From Algoriphagus marinus (GTDB taxonomy: Bacteria > Bacteroidota > Bacteroidia > Cytophagales > Cyclobacteriaceae), in assembly GCF_001936475.1 (NCBI RefSeq), contig NZ_MSPQ01000020.1, forward strand, positions 1-49,134: DNA of 49,134 bases, in the 5' to 3' direction. Each line of letters begins with the position of its first letter. The stretch's first letter is position 1. Positions 15,018-24,402 of the stretch are shown here, piece after piece. Under the pieces are notes generated by a model. The model was not told the DNA's origin, did no database searches, and worked only from the letters and a program-made list of their open reading frames with translations. Made by a program: the position numbers and the translations under genes.

Positions 15018-16391
15018 ATGAAATCTAAAATAATCACACAATCAAATTTTTTAGTAGTGTTGATTTTTGGGCTTTTCGCAGTCTATTTCTATTTCTTTTC
15101 ATTTATAGGATCAGATTACTCGCCTTACTATGGAGATGAGTTTTTTTATTTTAAAAATGCCGAATCCTTTTATCAGTTTTCCGAATTTCACGGAGCATTC
15201 ACTTATTCAGGGAAAGGTTCAAAACTTTTGGGATTTGATCCACATGGTCCTGCCTATCCTATCCTCTATGGATCAGTCGCTAAACTCATTGGATGGCATG
15301 GTCCCCTAATCCCGATCTTCAATTGTGGGATTTTGATAATTGCCCTATTTTGTCTGTTTCTCCAAAAAGGACAGTCTTTAGAACTCAAATACATCCAAGT
15401 GATTCTAATCCTGGGAAGTCCTGTAACCCTTTTTTATTCTTTTAGCTTTTTACCCGAATTGCTTCAAATCGCAGGTGCAATCTTTCTTTTTTTGCAATTC
15501 AAACAGTATTACAGAACCCAAAAGCAATTCGATCTGATTCTTCTTACGCTTCTAATCCTATCGCTGGGAATGATCCGGACCATATGGTTTTTTGCATTGA
15601 TTGCATTGATGATCTCTCCAAAAGGAATAAACTGGCGTGTAGGATTAGGGCTATTACTACTAGCACTGAGTCTTTCCTATTTTTCTCAAGCTTTATTTCA
15701 TGAACCAGTCCCGAATACATTTTCGGAACTTAGCGAATTGGTCAGATCTAAAAACTACGGCGAGGCTGTAGAAGTACTCATCTTTAACCTTAAGCGAAAC
15801 CTATATTTCGTGGGTACTTATTCGGAAGGAAAATTTTACACTATACAAAAAATCTGGCTATTGGCTTCTATAGCTTTTGCTTGGGTATTTTTCAGAAAGG
15901 AAAAACTTGTTCAGGTAGGTTTGCTGATTTTTGGGATGACCTATTTGTTCAATATGTTTTTTTATAAAAACTACAGTTGGGTAGATCTAAGGATGTACAC
16001 TCCTATCCTGCTGTTCATCAACCTAAGCATGATTGCTTCCTCAAATCACAAGTTTATTTCAAAAAGTTTGGTGGTAATGGGACTGAGTTCATTTGTTCTT
16101 ATTATCCCTTTAAGCAAGAAATTGATCAGTTATAGAATCATTTCAGATCTTAAAAACATTCCGGAATCTACCAAAGAAGCATTATTGGACCTCAATCAAC
16201 CTTTGATTTTGATCAGCAAACAAGCCTTACAAGAATATTCATTGGATCAACTTCCAATTAGTACCCGGGAAAAAAAGACTATAAGGTATATTTTGCCATT
16301 TTATGAGGTTGAAATAGAACAACCAACCCATAAGATTACCGAAGAGAAAGGTCAACTTAAGGTTAGTCCCGTAAAAATTCTAAGCCAATAG
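15018..16391 (+). CDS. Multi-pass membrane protein, GT-C glycosyltransferase-like
   Basis: 457 residues with about ten hydrophobic helices in the first 370 and a C-terminal soluble part of about 85 residues. After helix 1 (about 9-31) the first outer loop has D40-E41 in PYYGDEFFYF and FDPHGPAYPILYG (73-85). An acidic pair in the first loop followed by a proline-rich segment before helix 2 is the usual signature of GT-C enzymes, which take sugars from polyprenyl phosphate on the outer face of the inner membrane. No named family was recognised, so the enzyme class is inference. It is the only plus-strand gene here and overlaps the end of the next gene by 40 bp, tail to tail. Confidence 0.6.
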   Translation: MKSKIITQSNFLVVLIFGLFAVYFYFFSFIGSDYSPYYGDEFFYFKNAESFYQFSEFHGAFTYSGKGSKLLGFDPHGPAYPILYGSVAKLIGWHGPLIPIFNCGILIIALFCLFLQKGQSLELKYIQVILILGSPVTLFYSFSFLPELLQIAGAIFLFLQFKQYYRTQKQFDLILLTLLILSLGMIRTIWFFALIALMISPKGINWRVGLGLLLLALSLSYFSQALFHEPVPNTFSELSELVRSKNYGEAVEVLIFNLKRNLYFVGTYSEGKFYTIQKIWLLASIAFAWVFFRKEKLVQVGLLIFGMTYLFNMFFYKNYSWVDLRMYTPILLFINLSMIASSNHKFISKSLVVMGLSSFVLIIPLSKKLISYRIISDLKNIPESTKEALLDLNQPLILISKQALQEYSLDQLPISTREKKTIRYILPFYEVEIEQPTHKITEEKGQLKVSPVKILSQ

Positions 16392-17518
16392 GCTAATCCA
16401 AATCCAACCTGAATCAGATAAATGAATATCATCACCTTTATCTGAATTGAAACTTTTCCAGGACTTTTGAAGTAGGATTTTGCGACTGCAATTAAAATAC
16501 TCAAATGAGTCAGAAAGAGTGCCACAGGAATTTGCCAATAGAAATTTGCATGTAATTCCCGGTATCCGGATTCAGCAAATACCGCATAAATAAAAAAGGC
16601 AAAAAAGAGTAATAAGAGGGAAAATGTGAAGTATTGAGACTCGAAAGCCTTTTTTCTCCAAAGAATTAAATACATAAGGATCAAGGGAATACTCGAAACA
16701 AAGTCGAAGAAAGGTTGCTCCGATAAGCTAAGCCATACATAAAATGGATTAATCACCACTTGCGATATTTCTCCTTCGGTATAGAGTTCTTCAATCATAG
16801 GATCCCAGGAAAAAATCAGGAATTTCTCAATTAGGATAAGGAAAAATATACCTAGACTTAGAAAGAGGGAATTTCTTACTTCAGTAGAAAATACTCTTTC
16901 TTTCCAAAAGGAATAAATGGGTAATGCAGGCACATAGCAAAATAGGAAGCTGGGTTTGATTAAGAGAATCAGAAAAGAAAGTGCAATAAGAGCATAGTAG
17001 TCCGAGGTTTTCTGCGATTCAAACCAATCGAAAGTTTTCTTAAAAAGTAGGATACAGAACGGGAAAGATGCAATCAGTGTGGAATTGTGCCAAATAGTCT
17101 GAGTGAATTTTCCCAGATACCAAAATGGACCATCAATAGCAGGGATGAAAATGGGAGATAAAAACAAAAAAGATAATGAAAGCAAAAAACAAGTGAAGGC
17201 ACTAAATTTAATTTCCTTGCTTATCCAGCCAAAGACTATTTTATATTTCCACCAAAGAAAAAATATTAAAATAAAAGCTGAACTAACTAAAAAAGGGTAT
17301 TTAACTCTAACAATAAGATCCAATAAATAAATAAGAAAATAGTATCCTGGTGGTATCGGGAAATTACCAGCTAATAAATACTTTTCAAGTAATAAATTAT
17401 GATCTTTGATATCTATGAATCCAAAAAACTTAATAAAATATCCAATAGTTAAAAGATTTATAGCAATAACAATTAAATCAAATTTCGAAGTTTTAAGAAG
17501 TCTTAAAAATTTATTCAT
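16352..17518 (-). CDS. Multi-pass membrane protein, possible GT-C type
   Basis: 388 residues, about ten hydrophobic helices and little else. The first loop contains D37-K-D39-H40 and PIPPGYYFLIYLL (54-66), which resembles the proline and aromatic segment before helix 2 of GT-C glycosyltransferases. The C-terminus ends inside helix 10, with no soluble domain. The start overlaps the stop of the upstream membrane gene by 4 bp, so expression is coupled. The last 40 bp overlap the tail of the convergent gene at 15018-16391. Function was not recognised; a polymerase (Wzy) role is also possible. Confidence 0.5.
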   Translation of the reverse strand: MNKFLRLLKTSKFDLIVIAINLLTIGYFIKFFGFIDIKDHNLLLEKYLLAGNFPIPPGYYFLIYLLDLIVRVKYPFLVSSAFILIFFLWWKYKIVFGWISKEIKFSAFTCFLLSLSFLFLSPIFIPAIDGPFWYLGKFTQTIWHNSTLIASFPFCILLFKKTFDWFESQKTSDYYALIALSFLILLIKPSFLFCYVPALPIYSFWKERVFSTEVRNSLFLSLGIFFLILIEKFLIFSWDPMIEELYTEGEISQVVINPFYVWLSLSEQPFFDFVSSIPLILMYLILWRKKAFESQYFTFSLLLLFFAFFIYAVFAESGYRELHANFYWQIPVALFLTHLSILIAVAKSYFKSPGKVSIQIKVMIFIYLIQVGFGLAYWLRIFTGLTLS

Positions 17519-19008
17519 TTTTCAAAAAGTATAATTCTCATGCTTCCTGAATAGTTTGAGGCAGACTTTTCGAAGTACATGGAATTTGATTCATAAATTT
17601 CTTTTTCAATAAGGTATATCCTATTTGAATTTAAATCCTTTTTTTGACACTTTTCTAACAATGTAATCCAGCCTAAAAGCTTAAAATTAGCTGGACGTCC
17701 TGGAATAATCTTCATATAATCTACATTTGATGCAATTAAAAATACTTCCCCGGAATTATTTGCATTCGCTTTAAGTATTAATTTTTCCATTTTTGTCGTA
17801 GAACTATCAATATTTGAATAGCTGATTAAACTAAAGACATGGTAAACGACTATTGAAATAAGGAAGAGAAAATAAATCAGATTAAAGGATTGATTCCTAG
17901 TATCATTTTTGGAAAAAATAAAAAACAAACAAAAAAACACTATAAAAACGAGTACATAAATTTGGACCTTCAATAGAAAGAATGGGGATGAAAAAAGAAC
18001 AACAATACTTAAGAACGATGTTAATCTTAATGTTAAATTCCAATCTTTTACAATACCAAAACAAAAAAAGCTACCTATTAATAGCAGGAAAAAGCGTTCA
18101 TGAATGATGAAAAAATATAAGGATTTAACTATTGATTCAAAGCTTAGATAAGCCACTCTTTTCTGATCAAGTAATTGTTTCCAATCTTGTAGTTTTTTTA
18201 TTGATAAATCGTCAGTTCCAAAATCAATCAGTCCATTTGCAAAATAATAAAGTGAGGGATCATCCTCTTTAAAATCATCTTTATTTAGCTGTAATACTGG
18301 ATGATCAAAAACCTGAGATCTTAGCTTATTCAATTTTTGAAAATCGCCCAAACCCATTTGATTAACTCCTAATTGAGTTAATCCAAAAAAGACAAATAGC
18401 AACAGAAGGGGAATTAGGACAGCCTGAAAAATCCTCCTTTGTCTCAAAATTAAATTTAGAACAAGCAACCCGGTAAGAATCAAAAACGGAACTTCCACTC
18501 GAATCAAAAAGCCTAAAAGAATCAGAATATCCGTGCGATAAAAGGTTAATGCGATTTTGGGGCTATTCCATTTTAGGATTCTTGCAGAAATTCCTGCTGC
18601 AACAGCAAATGCTGAAACAATGGAAAATTGAAGAAAAAAAGAGAAGTGGATCAAGAAAGCAAAGAGAAAAAGAGCCCAGATATGAAAAGATAATTGCTGG
18701 AAATTCTTCTTCGACACCAAGTCCAGAAAGACCAAATAACTCAAATACATACCCAAAAACCAGGTCAACGGATACCAGGGAATTGCAGGGAAAAAAGTAT
18801 AAAGTTTGGAAAAGCTCCAACTTAAAATAGGGTGAATAAAAACAGCAAAGGATTCCGGCTCACCTGTGTAGGCTCCAGAAACCAGCCACATCATCAGTTC
18901 ATCGTCGTTGGTCTGAAATCGCCAAGGCAAAAACCAAATTAGAATCATCGAAGCTAAACCCAGCAAAGCCCAGAACCAGAAAAAAGACTTTGTGCTTACT
19001 TTTTCCAT
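17515..19008 (-). CDS. Multi-pass membrane protein, GT-C glycosyltransferase-like
   Basis: 497 residues with about eleven helices. The first loop after helix 1 has D35-D36-E37 (FQTNDDELMMWL) followed by H59-P60-I-L before helix 2, matching the acidic-loop pattern of GT-C enzymes. The C-terminal 95 residues are soluble and probably periplasmic. It overlaps the preceding gene by 13 bp and the following one by 4 bp, forming a tight three-gene unit of related membrane proteins. No specific family was recognised. A gene for a GtrB-like enzyme that could supply the lipid-linked donor lies at 8354-9268, though not adjacent. Confidence 0.55.
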   Translation of the reverse strand: MEKVSTKSFFWFWALLGLASMILIWFLPWRFQTNDDELMMWLVSGAYTGEPESFAVFIHPILSWSFSKLYTFFPAIPWYPLTWFLGMYLSYLVFLDLVSKKNFQQLSFHIWALFLFAFLIHFSFFLQFSIVSAFAVAAGISARILKWNSPKIALTFYRTDILILLGFLIRVEVPFLILTGLLVLNLILRQRRIFQAVLIPLLLLFVFFGLTQLGVNQMGLGDFQKLNKLRSQVFDHPVLQLNKDDFKEDDPSLYYFANGLIDFGTDDLSIKKLQDWKQLLDQKRVAYLSFESIVKSLYFFIIHERFFLLLIGSFFCFGIVKDWNLTLRLTSFLSIVVLFSSPFFLLKVQIYVLVFIVFFCLFFIFSKNDTRNQSFNLIYFLFLISIVVYHVFSLISYSNIDSSTTKMEKLILKANANNSGEVFLIASNVDYMKIIPGRPANFKLLGWITLLEKCQKKDLNSNRIYLIEKEIYESNSMYFEKSASNYSGSMRIILFEK

Positions 19009-20522
19009 AGAATCTGTAACTTTTCACCATTGGGTTGAATCAATTCCTTTTTCAAAACCCAGGCTGATCTGTCAAAAGGAAAAGGTTCTAATTCATTAAA
19101 AAGAATAAAGTCTAAGGAATCTCCATTTTTCAAAAAGAGAATCGCCTGGGAGCTTTTCCAATAAGCTGCGGAAAAGGGGGAATTCATATCCAAAAGGTAA
19201 AGAATCCCCGGGTTTCTAAATAAAGATACAATTTCGGTGTCATCGTTATTTTCAATTTCAGTTTTTATAGCATTCAAAAACTCCACTTGCTTCTCTGAGA
19301 GCAAGATTTTCTTTCCTGATTTGTATTCCCAGGCTCTTGTAGCATTCCATAAATATTCACCTTCAAAAGGCGTAAACCAAATCCCAAATAGTACAAGAAC
19401 CATAGAACAGAAAGAGGCAAATACATTAAATCGCATTTTGAATTCAGGAGAGGCGCCCTTCAAGAGGATCATAAGCGCAAAAAGCCAAAAAACCCAATAA
19501 TGAATTCCAAGTCGCAACCAATACACATTGCTACCAAAATGAAGAAAGAAAGGGAGTAAAAGCAGAATCAGAAAAAAAAGGGTTTCTCTTTTGCTGAATT
19601 CATTCATAGAAATACTTCCCATTTGCCAGCTAATCGCTGAGAATGTAGCCAAAATCAGAAAATGACTCCATTCTGAAGTAATGAAAGTATGGTAAAAGAC
19701 CAGAAAAAATCCTACGATGGCGAAAATCAAAAGCACAGGATAAAACTTGAAGTTAGCCTGTTTTAATCTTGCAGGAATAAAGAAAAACAGTCCCGCCAAA
19801 AAGCACCAAAACCCTCCTACCGTAGTGTATTTGATTAATTTAAAAACACTATAATCCTCTCGTTGGAAGAGAAAACCATATTCACCTGTCAATCGGCTTA
19901 GACCATTTTCTCCAAAAAAGAAATAAAATAAGCCTTCAAAAAAAAGTAGGGGAAGGCAAAGAAATAGCAAACCGGAGAAACTCAAATCTTTCTTCCAGAG
20001 TAAATAAATCAGAGTAAAAAGCCCAAGAAGGAATCCTGCACTAATCTTTGCATAAAAAAGAATCAAGAAAACCAGTCCAAGAAAAAGCCAATCGATTGAG
20101 CTTTGTTCCTGCTTGGAAATAATCCCCAACCAGAGACAGGCTGCAACTACTGAAATGGAATTATAAGACAGCGTAGGCGGTAAAAACCCATAGCCAGAAA
20201 ACAATCCGATCAATGCCATCAAAAAGATGGACAGGGATATTTTTTCAGCATCGAAAAGGTTTTTCCAAAAAAGAGCCAAGCCAAATGCTCCGGCCATGTA
20301 AGTCAGTAATCGAAGAATCCTCAATTCTACTATGCCGAATTCTAGCCCGGAAATTCTATAGAAGAGTTTGAAAAAAAGATCATAATTAAATACTCCACCT
20401 ATATTTTGCTGATTGGGGTCCGCGAGGAAAACATAGAGTCCCTCATCGGAAAAATCAAAGCCTCGAGGAATTCCAAAAACTATAGCGATAAATGATAGGA
20501 ATAGAAATACCCGAAACATCAC
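18996..20522 (-). CDS. Multi-pass membrane protein, GT-C glycosyltransferase-like
   Basis: 508 residues. Helix 1 (about 3-19) is followed by D24-F-S-D26-E27-G in the first loop, again the GT-C acidic signature. About eleven helices run to residue 380. The last 125 residues are soluble, with alternating strands and helices, as in the periplasmic domains of several GT-C families. It is the first gene of the 20,522 to 16,352 unit and overlaps the next by 13 bp. The 600-bp region upstream contains a palindrome about 250 bp from the start codon (20769-20790) that could take part in its control. Enzyme class is inferred. Confidence 0.55.
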   Translation of the reverse strand: MMFRVFLFLSFIAIVFGIPRGFDFSDEGLYVFLADPNQQNIGGVFNYDLFFKLFYRISGLEFGIVELRILRLLTYMAGAFGLALFWKNLFDAEKISLSIFLMALIGLFSGYGFLPPTLSYNSISVVAACLWLGIISKQEQSSIDWLFLGLVFLILFYAKISAGFLLGLFTLIYLLWKKDLSFSGLLFLCLPLLFFEGLFYFFFGENGLSRLTGEYGFLFQREDYSVFKLIKYTTVGGFWCFLAGLFFFIPARLKQANFKFYPVLLIFAIVGFFLVFYHTFITSEWSHFLILATFSAISWQMGSISMNEFSKRETLFFLILLLLPFFLHFGSNVYWLRLGIHYWVFWLFALMILLKGASPEFKMRFNVFASFCSMVLVLFGIWFTPFEGEYLWNATRAWEYKSGKKILLSEKQVEFLNAIKTEIENNDDTEIVSLFRNPGILYLLDMNSPFSAAYWKSSQAILFLKNGDSLDFILFNELEPFPFDRSAWVLKKELIQPNGEKLQILWKK

Positions 20523-20678
20523 GAAAAGTAGCCAATTTTAGCCTTTTACTCAAAAATTACCATTTGTAAGTCAAGTGTATTTTTATCGAGGATTCCTGTC
20601 TTGAGATGAAATCGAGCATAACGATAACGTCACACAGTGGGATGTCCCGATGGCTATCTGGATCCAAATGCGAGATTC

Positions 20679-20697
20679 CCCCGAAACAAGTTCGGGG
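20679..20697. repeat. Hairpin repeat CCCCGAA-ACAAG-TTCGGGG
   Basis: A 7-bp perfect stem with a 5-base loop, in a more GC-rich block (about 20600-20710) that also contains GGATGTCCCGATGGCTATC. Both words recur in intergenic regions of many Bacteroidota. The remainder of the gene-free stretch 20523-21125 holds the palindrome and hairpin listed separately and no convincing gene. Confidence 0.5.
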
Positions 20698-20768
20698 CAG
20701 GCTATGTGGCCAAATAGAAAAATTATAAACACTTGAAAATGTGGAAAAGTATCGCAGTTAATCAAAAT

Positions 20769-20790
20769 AAATACCCTGTATAGGGTATTT
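20769..20790. promoter_or_regulatory. Palindrome AAATACCC-TGTATA-GGGTATTT
   Basis: Perfect 8-bp arms around 6 bases, flanked by T and A runs. A similar palindrome with the same TACCC/GGGTA core is at 25756-25783. Each is followed on the plus strand by TTTATATCAGG (20814-20824 here) and then a hairpin with T-run. It may be an operator or part of a small RNA cassette; as a terminator it would be weak. Confidence 0.45.
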
Positions 20791-20901
20791 TTTAAAGCAA
20801 ATGTGTGGATACCTTTATATCAGGGTGATTAAGCAACTTTTCTACCGATTTTTAAAAATCATAAGGCCAATTTTCCATATTTTTTGACATATCATTTTTT
20901 G

Positions 20902-20927
20902 AAAAAATCCCGGCAACGGGATTTTTT
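20902..20927. terminator. Two-way hairpin terminator with GCAA tetraloop
   Basis: AAAAAATCCCG, loop GCAA, CGGGATTTTTT: an 11-bp perfect stem with a GNRA loop and six T on either strand. It lies about 200 bp after the stop of the leucine-rich-repeat gene on the minus strand and could also end a plus-strand transcript beginning near 20,800. Confidence 0.7.
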
Positions 20928-21125
20928 CTTTGCCTATTTGCAAATGAGATTTATGATTATCCGAAAGGCTGCCAGTAGCCTTATTTTCTTTGCTTTTCTA
21001 GACGGATGTCGGATGACCGGTGACCGATGCAAACCAAATTCAGGTCTTACCCTAAATTTATAAGGGCTATCCCTTTATGCTGATGTAATTACAGATATAC
21101 AAAGAATGAAATTCCAGCTTTTTGA

Positions 21126-23576
21126 TCAATAGAATCTAACTTCACAGTTTGGATTTGCTTTTTTGAAGCTATCCACCGATCGAGTTGTAAGTCGAGTATT
21201 GAAACAGGATAACTTTTTAAGATTGATCAATCCTTCAATTTGCTTCAGCGATCTCAGGTTGGTGCTTGCTACATCCAGTTCCTCCAAATTGATCAAGGGC
21301 TCCAAACCTTTAAGGGTTTTAAGATTTGTTCCTGAGATATTCAGATAAGTTAGGTTGAATAATGCAGAAAGGGCTGTTAAATCCTCAATGCCGGTATTGC
21401 TGATATTCAATTTCGTGAGTTTTGGCAATTGGCTGACACTGGAGAAGTTTACCACAGGAACCTGTGAGATGGTCAATGTTTCCAATAATTTCAATTCGGC
21501 AATCGGAGAAATATCCCCAATAGGAGCATCAAAAACCGTTAAGGCTCTGAGATTGATAAATGCAGTGACCGGGGAAATATCTCCTATGGATAGACTCTCG
21601 AATGACAAGCTTGGTACTGAAGTCATGCGGTGAAGCTCGTCCGTAGAAGGATCTTCAGGAAGTGAATTCTGTCTTCTAAAGATTCCTTTCCAGGAAGGAT
21701 CTAGGGCTTCCCACCAATTCTGAAGCTCAGAGGTTCTGAATACAATTGTCAGAGCTGGTTTTTTTAATAGAATCTCAGGAACTTCTTCAGGAAAAATAGC
21801 TCCTTCATTTACATTAATGTATTCCAAATTAGGAAGAGAGGTCACATCCAGAATACTGGAAATTGGACTAGCTTCCAAATCAATTCGAACTAGATTTTCA
21901 TTTTGGTTAATAGGAGAAATATCCTTGACAAGAGTATTCTTCCCAGTTATTTCAACGAGTGTTTTGACTTCACTTAGGGAAATAAGATCCTGAATAGGAT
22001 TGCCTGAGAAGTCCAGTTTCTCCAGCTTAACAAATCTGGTAATTGGATTGAGTGATTCTATTCCCGAGTTACTCAAATCCAAAGTTGTCAATCCAATTGT
22101 CTCGGTCAATACTTCTACCGTTGGGTTCGTTCCTGCCAGATTAGGATTTGCTTTTTTCAGCACTTCCATCCAGTTTGGCGACAAATTATTCCACCAGGAA
22201 GTCAGATCCTTTACATGGTGGATAAGCAGTACTGTAGGATTATTTCTGGTAAAGTTATTTGCAGCCAATACGGATAATTCAGTCTCATCCACCAACACCT
22301 TCTTCAAATTCTCTTTTTTATTTAGCGGAGAAATATCTGAAATAGGAGTTTTGGTAAGATCTATGATTTCCAATTGATTCAAGCCTATCAATGGTGACAG
22401 ATCCTGAATATTGGTATTCGAAAGATTCAAATAGACCAGTGAATTAAGATTCTTAAACAGATCCCAGTTGATGATGTAATTATTGCTTAGATCCAGCTCT
22501 TTAAGATTTTTCAATTGAGAAATATTCTCTGCATTGTTGAATCCACTTTGTGGCAGAATCAATCTTTCCAAACTGTCAAATTGATTCAAAACCGCGAAAC
22601 TTCTAATCGGAGTCTTTTCAGCTTCGAGTGATTTCAAAGATTTAAGATTTGGCAATAAGCTTATGTCAGAGATCTGCGTATTCGAAATATTCAGTCGCTT
22701 TAATTTATCAGAATACTTAATGAATTGAATATCTGAAGTGGGAGTATTTGAAACGTCCAAATCCTCCAAGAAAGTCACATTTGAAATAGGCCCAAGCTCT
22801 GTAATAAGTGTATTGCTCAGGTTGACAAATCTCAATTGTCTCAAAGCTTCCATAGGACTAAGATCCAATAGAGAATCAGTGCCTGAAATATCCAGTGAAT
22901 CCACACTGACAAATCGATAAAGTTGATCCAGATCCACAGAATCATATTCTGCAAGTCCAAATCGCTCTTTAAAATACGCTTTCCAGTTGGGGTTGATACT
23001 ACCCCACCATTCTATCAGCTCCTCATCCCGGCTTACCTTTGTGGTATAGATACTTACGATTTTCAATTCGCCTGATTTATCCTGAAGATTGACTTCTACA
23101 AATCTCGGCTTGGTATTGGAGACTTTTTCACCTTGAGTACCTACAGCTGTAATGGTTCGGTCAAGTGAAACCACAAAATATACTTGGCCATCCTCTTTTT
23201 GATTTGGCTTGACATCTCTGATTTTAAATTTAAAATTGATGTTTTTGTAGAAAAACTCTATATCCTTCAAATAGGATGTGACATCCTTGTTGGTTACTAC
23301 CTTGCGATCCAGCAAAAGATCATCTTCTACCTGAACCAATCCATCTCTAAAAATTTTCAAATAGCTTTCACGGATCACTACATCCTTGTCCCGAGCAGGG
23401 GTTTCCTGTGAACCTATTGTGTTCAATAAATATTCTAAAAATCGGACTTGATCCTCCACTTTAGTGGAATACTCATCGATTTCATCCTTTGTATAGCCTT
23501 TGATGGTTTGGGAAAACCCAATACTGCAAAGCAAAAGCAAGGCGAAACTTAGAACTGTCCTTTTAATTCTGATCAT
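21126..23576 (-). CDS. Secreted leucine-rich-repeat protein with three WW-capped modules
   Basis: 816 residues with a signal peptide (about 1-22, ending GFSQ). Residues 30-180 form a globular domain with an IGSQETP motif (54-60), related to the protein encoded at 24399-24977. Then come SDS22-like leucine-rich repeats of about 22 residues with the consensus L..LdiSnT.I.dis.l. The repeats fall into three blocks, each opened by a conserved segment: WWGSINPNWK (190-199), WWNNLSPNWM (461-470) and WWEALDPSWK (621-630). The last block ends with ANPNCEVRFY. No catalytic motif or type IX sorting tail was seen, so it is probably periplasmic or outer-membrane associated, binding a protein or glycan. It is the last gene of a four-gene operon and overlaps the previous one by 14 bp. 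Confidence 0.8.
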   Translation of the reverse strand: MIRIKRTVLSFALLLLCSIGFSQTIKGYTKDEIDEYSTKVEDQVRFLEYLLNTIGSQETPARDKDVVIRESYLKIFRDGLVQVEDDLLLDRKVVTNKDVTSYLKDIEFFYKNINFKFKIRDVKPNQKEDGQVYFVVSLDRTITAVGTQGEKVSNTKPRFVEVNLQDKSGELKIVSIYTTKVSRDEELIEWWGSINPNWKAYFKERFGLAEYDSVDLDQLYRFVSVDSLDISGTDSLLDLSPMEALRQLRFVNLSNTLITELGPISNVTFLEDLDVSNTPTSDIQFIKYSDKLKRLNISNTQISDISLLPNLKSLKSLEAEKTPIRSFAVLNQFDSLERLILPQSGFNNAENISQLKNLKELDLSNNYIINWDLFKNLNSLVYLNLSNTNIQDLSPLIGLNQLEIIDLTKTPISDISPLNKKENLKKVLVDETELSVLAANNFTRNNPTVLLIHHVKDLTSWWNNLSPNWMEVLKKANPNLAGTNPTVEVLTETIGLTTLDLSNSGIESLNPITRFVKLEKLDFSGNPIQDLISLSEVKTLVEITGKNTLVKDISPINQNENLVRIDLEASPISSILDVTSLPNLEYINVNEGAIFPEEVPEILLKKPALTIVFRTSELQNWWEALDPSWKGIFRRQNSLPEDPSTDELHRMTSVPSLSFESLSIGDISPVTAFINLRALTVFDAPIGDISPIAELKLLETLTISQVPVVNFSSVSQLPKLTKLNISNTGIEDLTALSALFNLTYLNISGTNLKTLKGLEPLINLEELDVASTNLRSLKQIEGLINLKKLSCFNTRLTTRSVDSFKKANPNCEVRFY

Positions 23577-24402
23577 AAATGTATTTCTGTATGGTCTCTT
23601 TATCCCCTGGTTTTAATTTGACCAAATTTGAAATCAGCCATCCGGTATTGAAACCCGGTCGATTGAACTGACTTACCTCAAAGTACCAGCCTTCAATTTG
23701 GAAGAAATGAAAACGGACCCCATTTACGTTATCAAAACGTAAGTTTCCCAACTTCATTTCGTACAAGAATAAGGTTAGGTAATCGGGAGTAAAACTTGTC
23801 TCAGTATAAGCTTCCGGGGATTTAGAATCCTGAAAAGCCCTTCTAAGATTCATGAATCCTAGCTCATGACTAAGCGGATGAAGAAAGTCTTTTTCATCAC
23901 CCACAGGTTTGTTAAACAGATTCTTGAATGGGTCAAAAGAAACTGCATCAAATACCCATTCGTAGCCTAGGCCTTCAGGCTGAAGCTTTAAGATTATGGT
24001 GACCTTTTCTCTTTTTCCTTTATAAATGAAATCAGTCTGAACCTCAGAGAACCATCCTTCTCTGTGAAAATTGATGTATTGAGGATAGCTGGAGCTCAAA
24101 ACAGTATTTATAAATTCTGTCTTTAGCTCTTTGGAGATTGAGGAAGTCTGATTGTCAAAAAGGATTTGGATAAATCCCTGTCTAAGCGGAACATTATGGT
24201 AAAGGGAATCTCCCGGGTAATAGCGAATCTCTCCTGAAGGAGATTCTTCGGCATTGAACCTTCGGAAGAATTGGTTTAGTTGTTTGGTGGATGCGGCGAG
24301 TCTGCCGTCATCCTTGATAGTTCCGGGGCTGCCTATGCCCTGCCCCGGAACTAAAGAGATGCTTGCGAAACTGATCGCAAGAATTAAAAGAATTATTCTC
24401 AT
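23563..24402 (-). CDS. Secreted protein of unknown function (279 residues)
   Basis: The start was placed at the ATG at 24402, not further upstream, because it begins a clear signal peptide (MRIILLILAISFASISLVPG) and overlaps the TGA of the preceding gene in an ATGA arrangement. The mature part has two similar-looking halves, each with strands ending in EGWF or EGWYFEV (near 118 and 250): NFHREGWFSEVQTDF and FQIEGWYFEVSQF. Both halves also carry a helix with FI or LF and an L-x-P/K-P-x-G turn. This suggests an internal duplication, though similarity is weak. No known family was recognised. Its fixed place between the 192-residue protein and the leucine-rich-repeat protein implies a shared envelope function. 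Confidence 0.7.
   Translation of the reverse strand: MRIILLILAISFASISLVPGQGIGSPGTIKDDGRLAASTKQLNQFFRRFNAEESPSGEIRYYPGDSLYHNVPLRQGFIQILFDNQTSSISKELKTEFINTVLSSSYPQYINFHREGWFSEVQTDFIYKGKREKVTIILKLQPEGLGYEWVFDAVSFDPFKNLFNKPVGDEKDFLHPLSHELGFMNLRRAFQDSKSPEAYTETSFTPDYLTLFLYEMKLGNLRFDNVNGVRFHFFQIEGWYFEVSQFNRPGFNTGWLISNLVKLKPGDKETIQKYIYDQN

Noticed and set aside
14849..15037. 62-codon minus-strand frame
   Set aside because: It overlaps the start of the plus-strand membrane protein gene and has no recognisable content.
20583..20765. 60-codon minus-strand frame with ACPELVSG
   Set aside because: This wording is the usual translation of the GCCTGCCCCGAA intergenic repeat, not a protein.
20944..21063. 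39-codon plus-strand frame resembling a short lipoprotein (FLDGC)
   Set aside because: Too short, contains GGATGTCGGATGACCGG-type repeat words and directly follows a terminator; no family.
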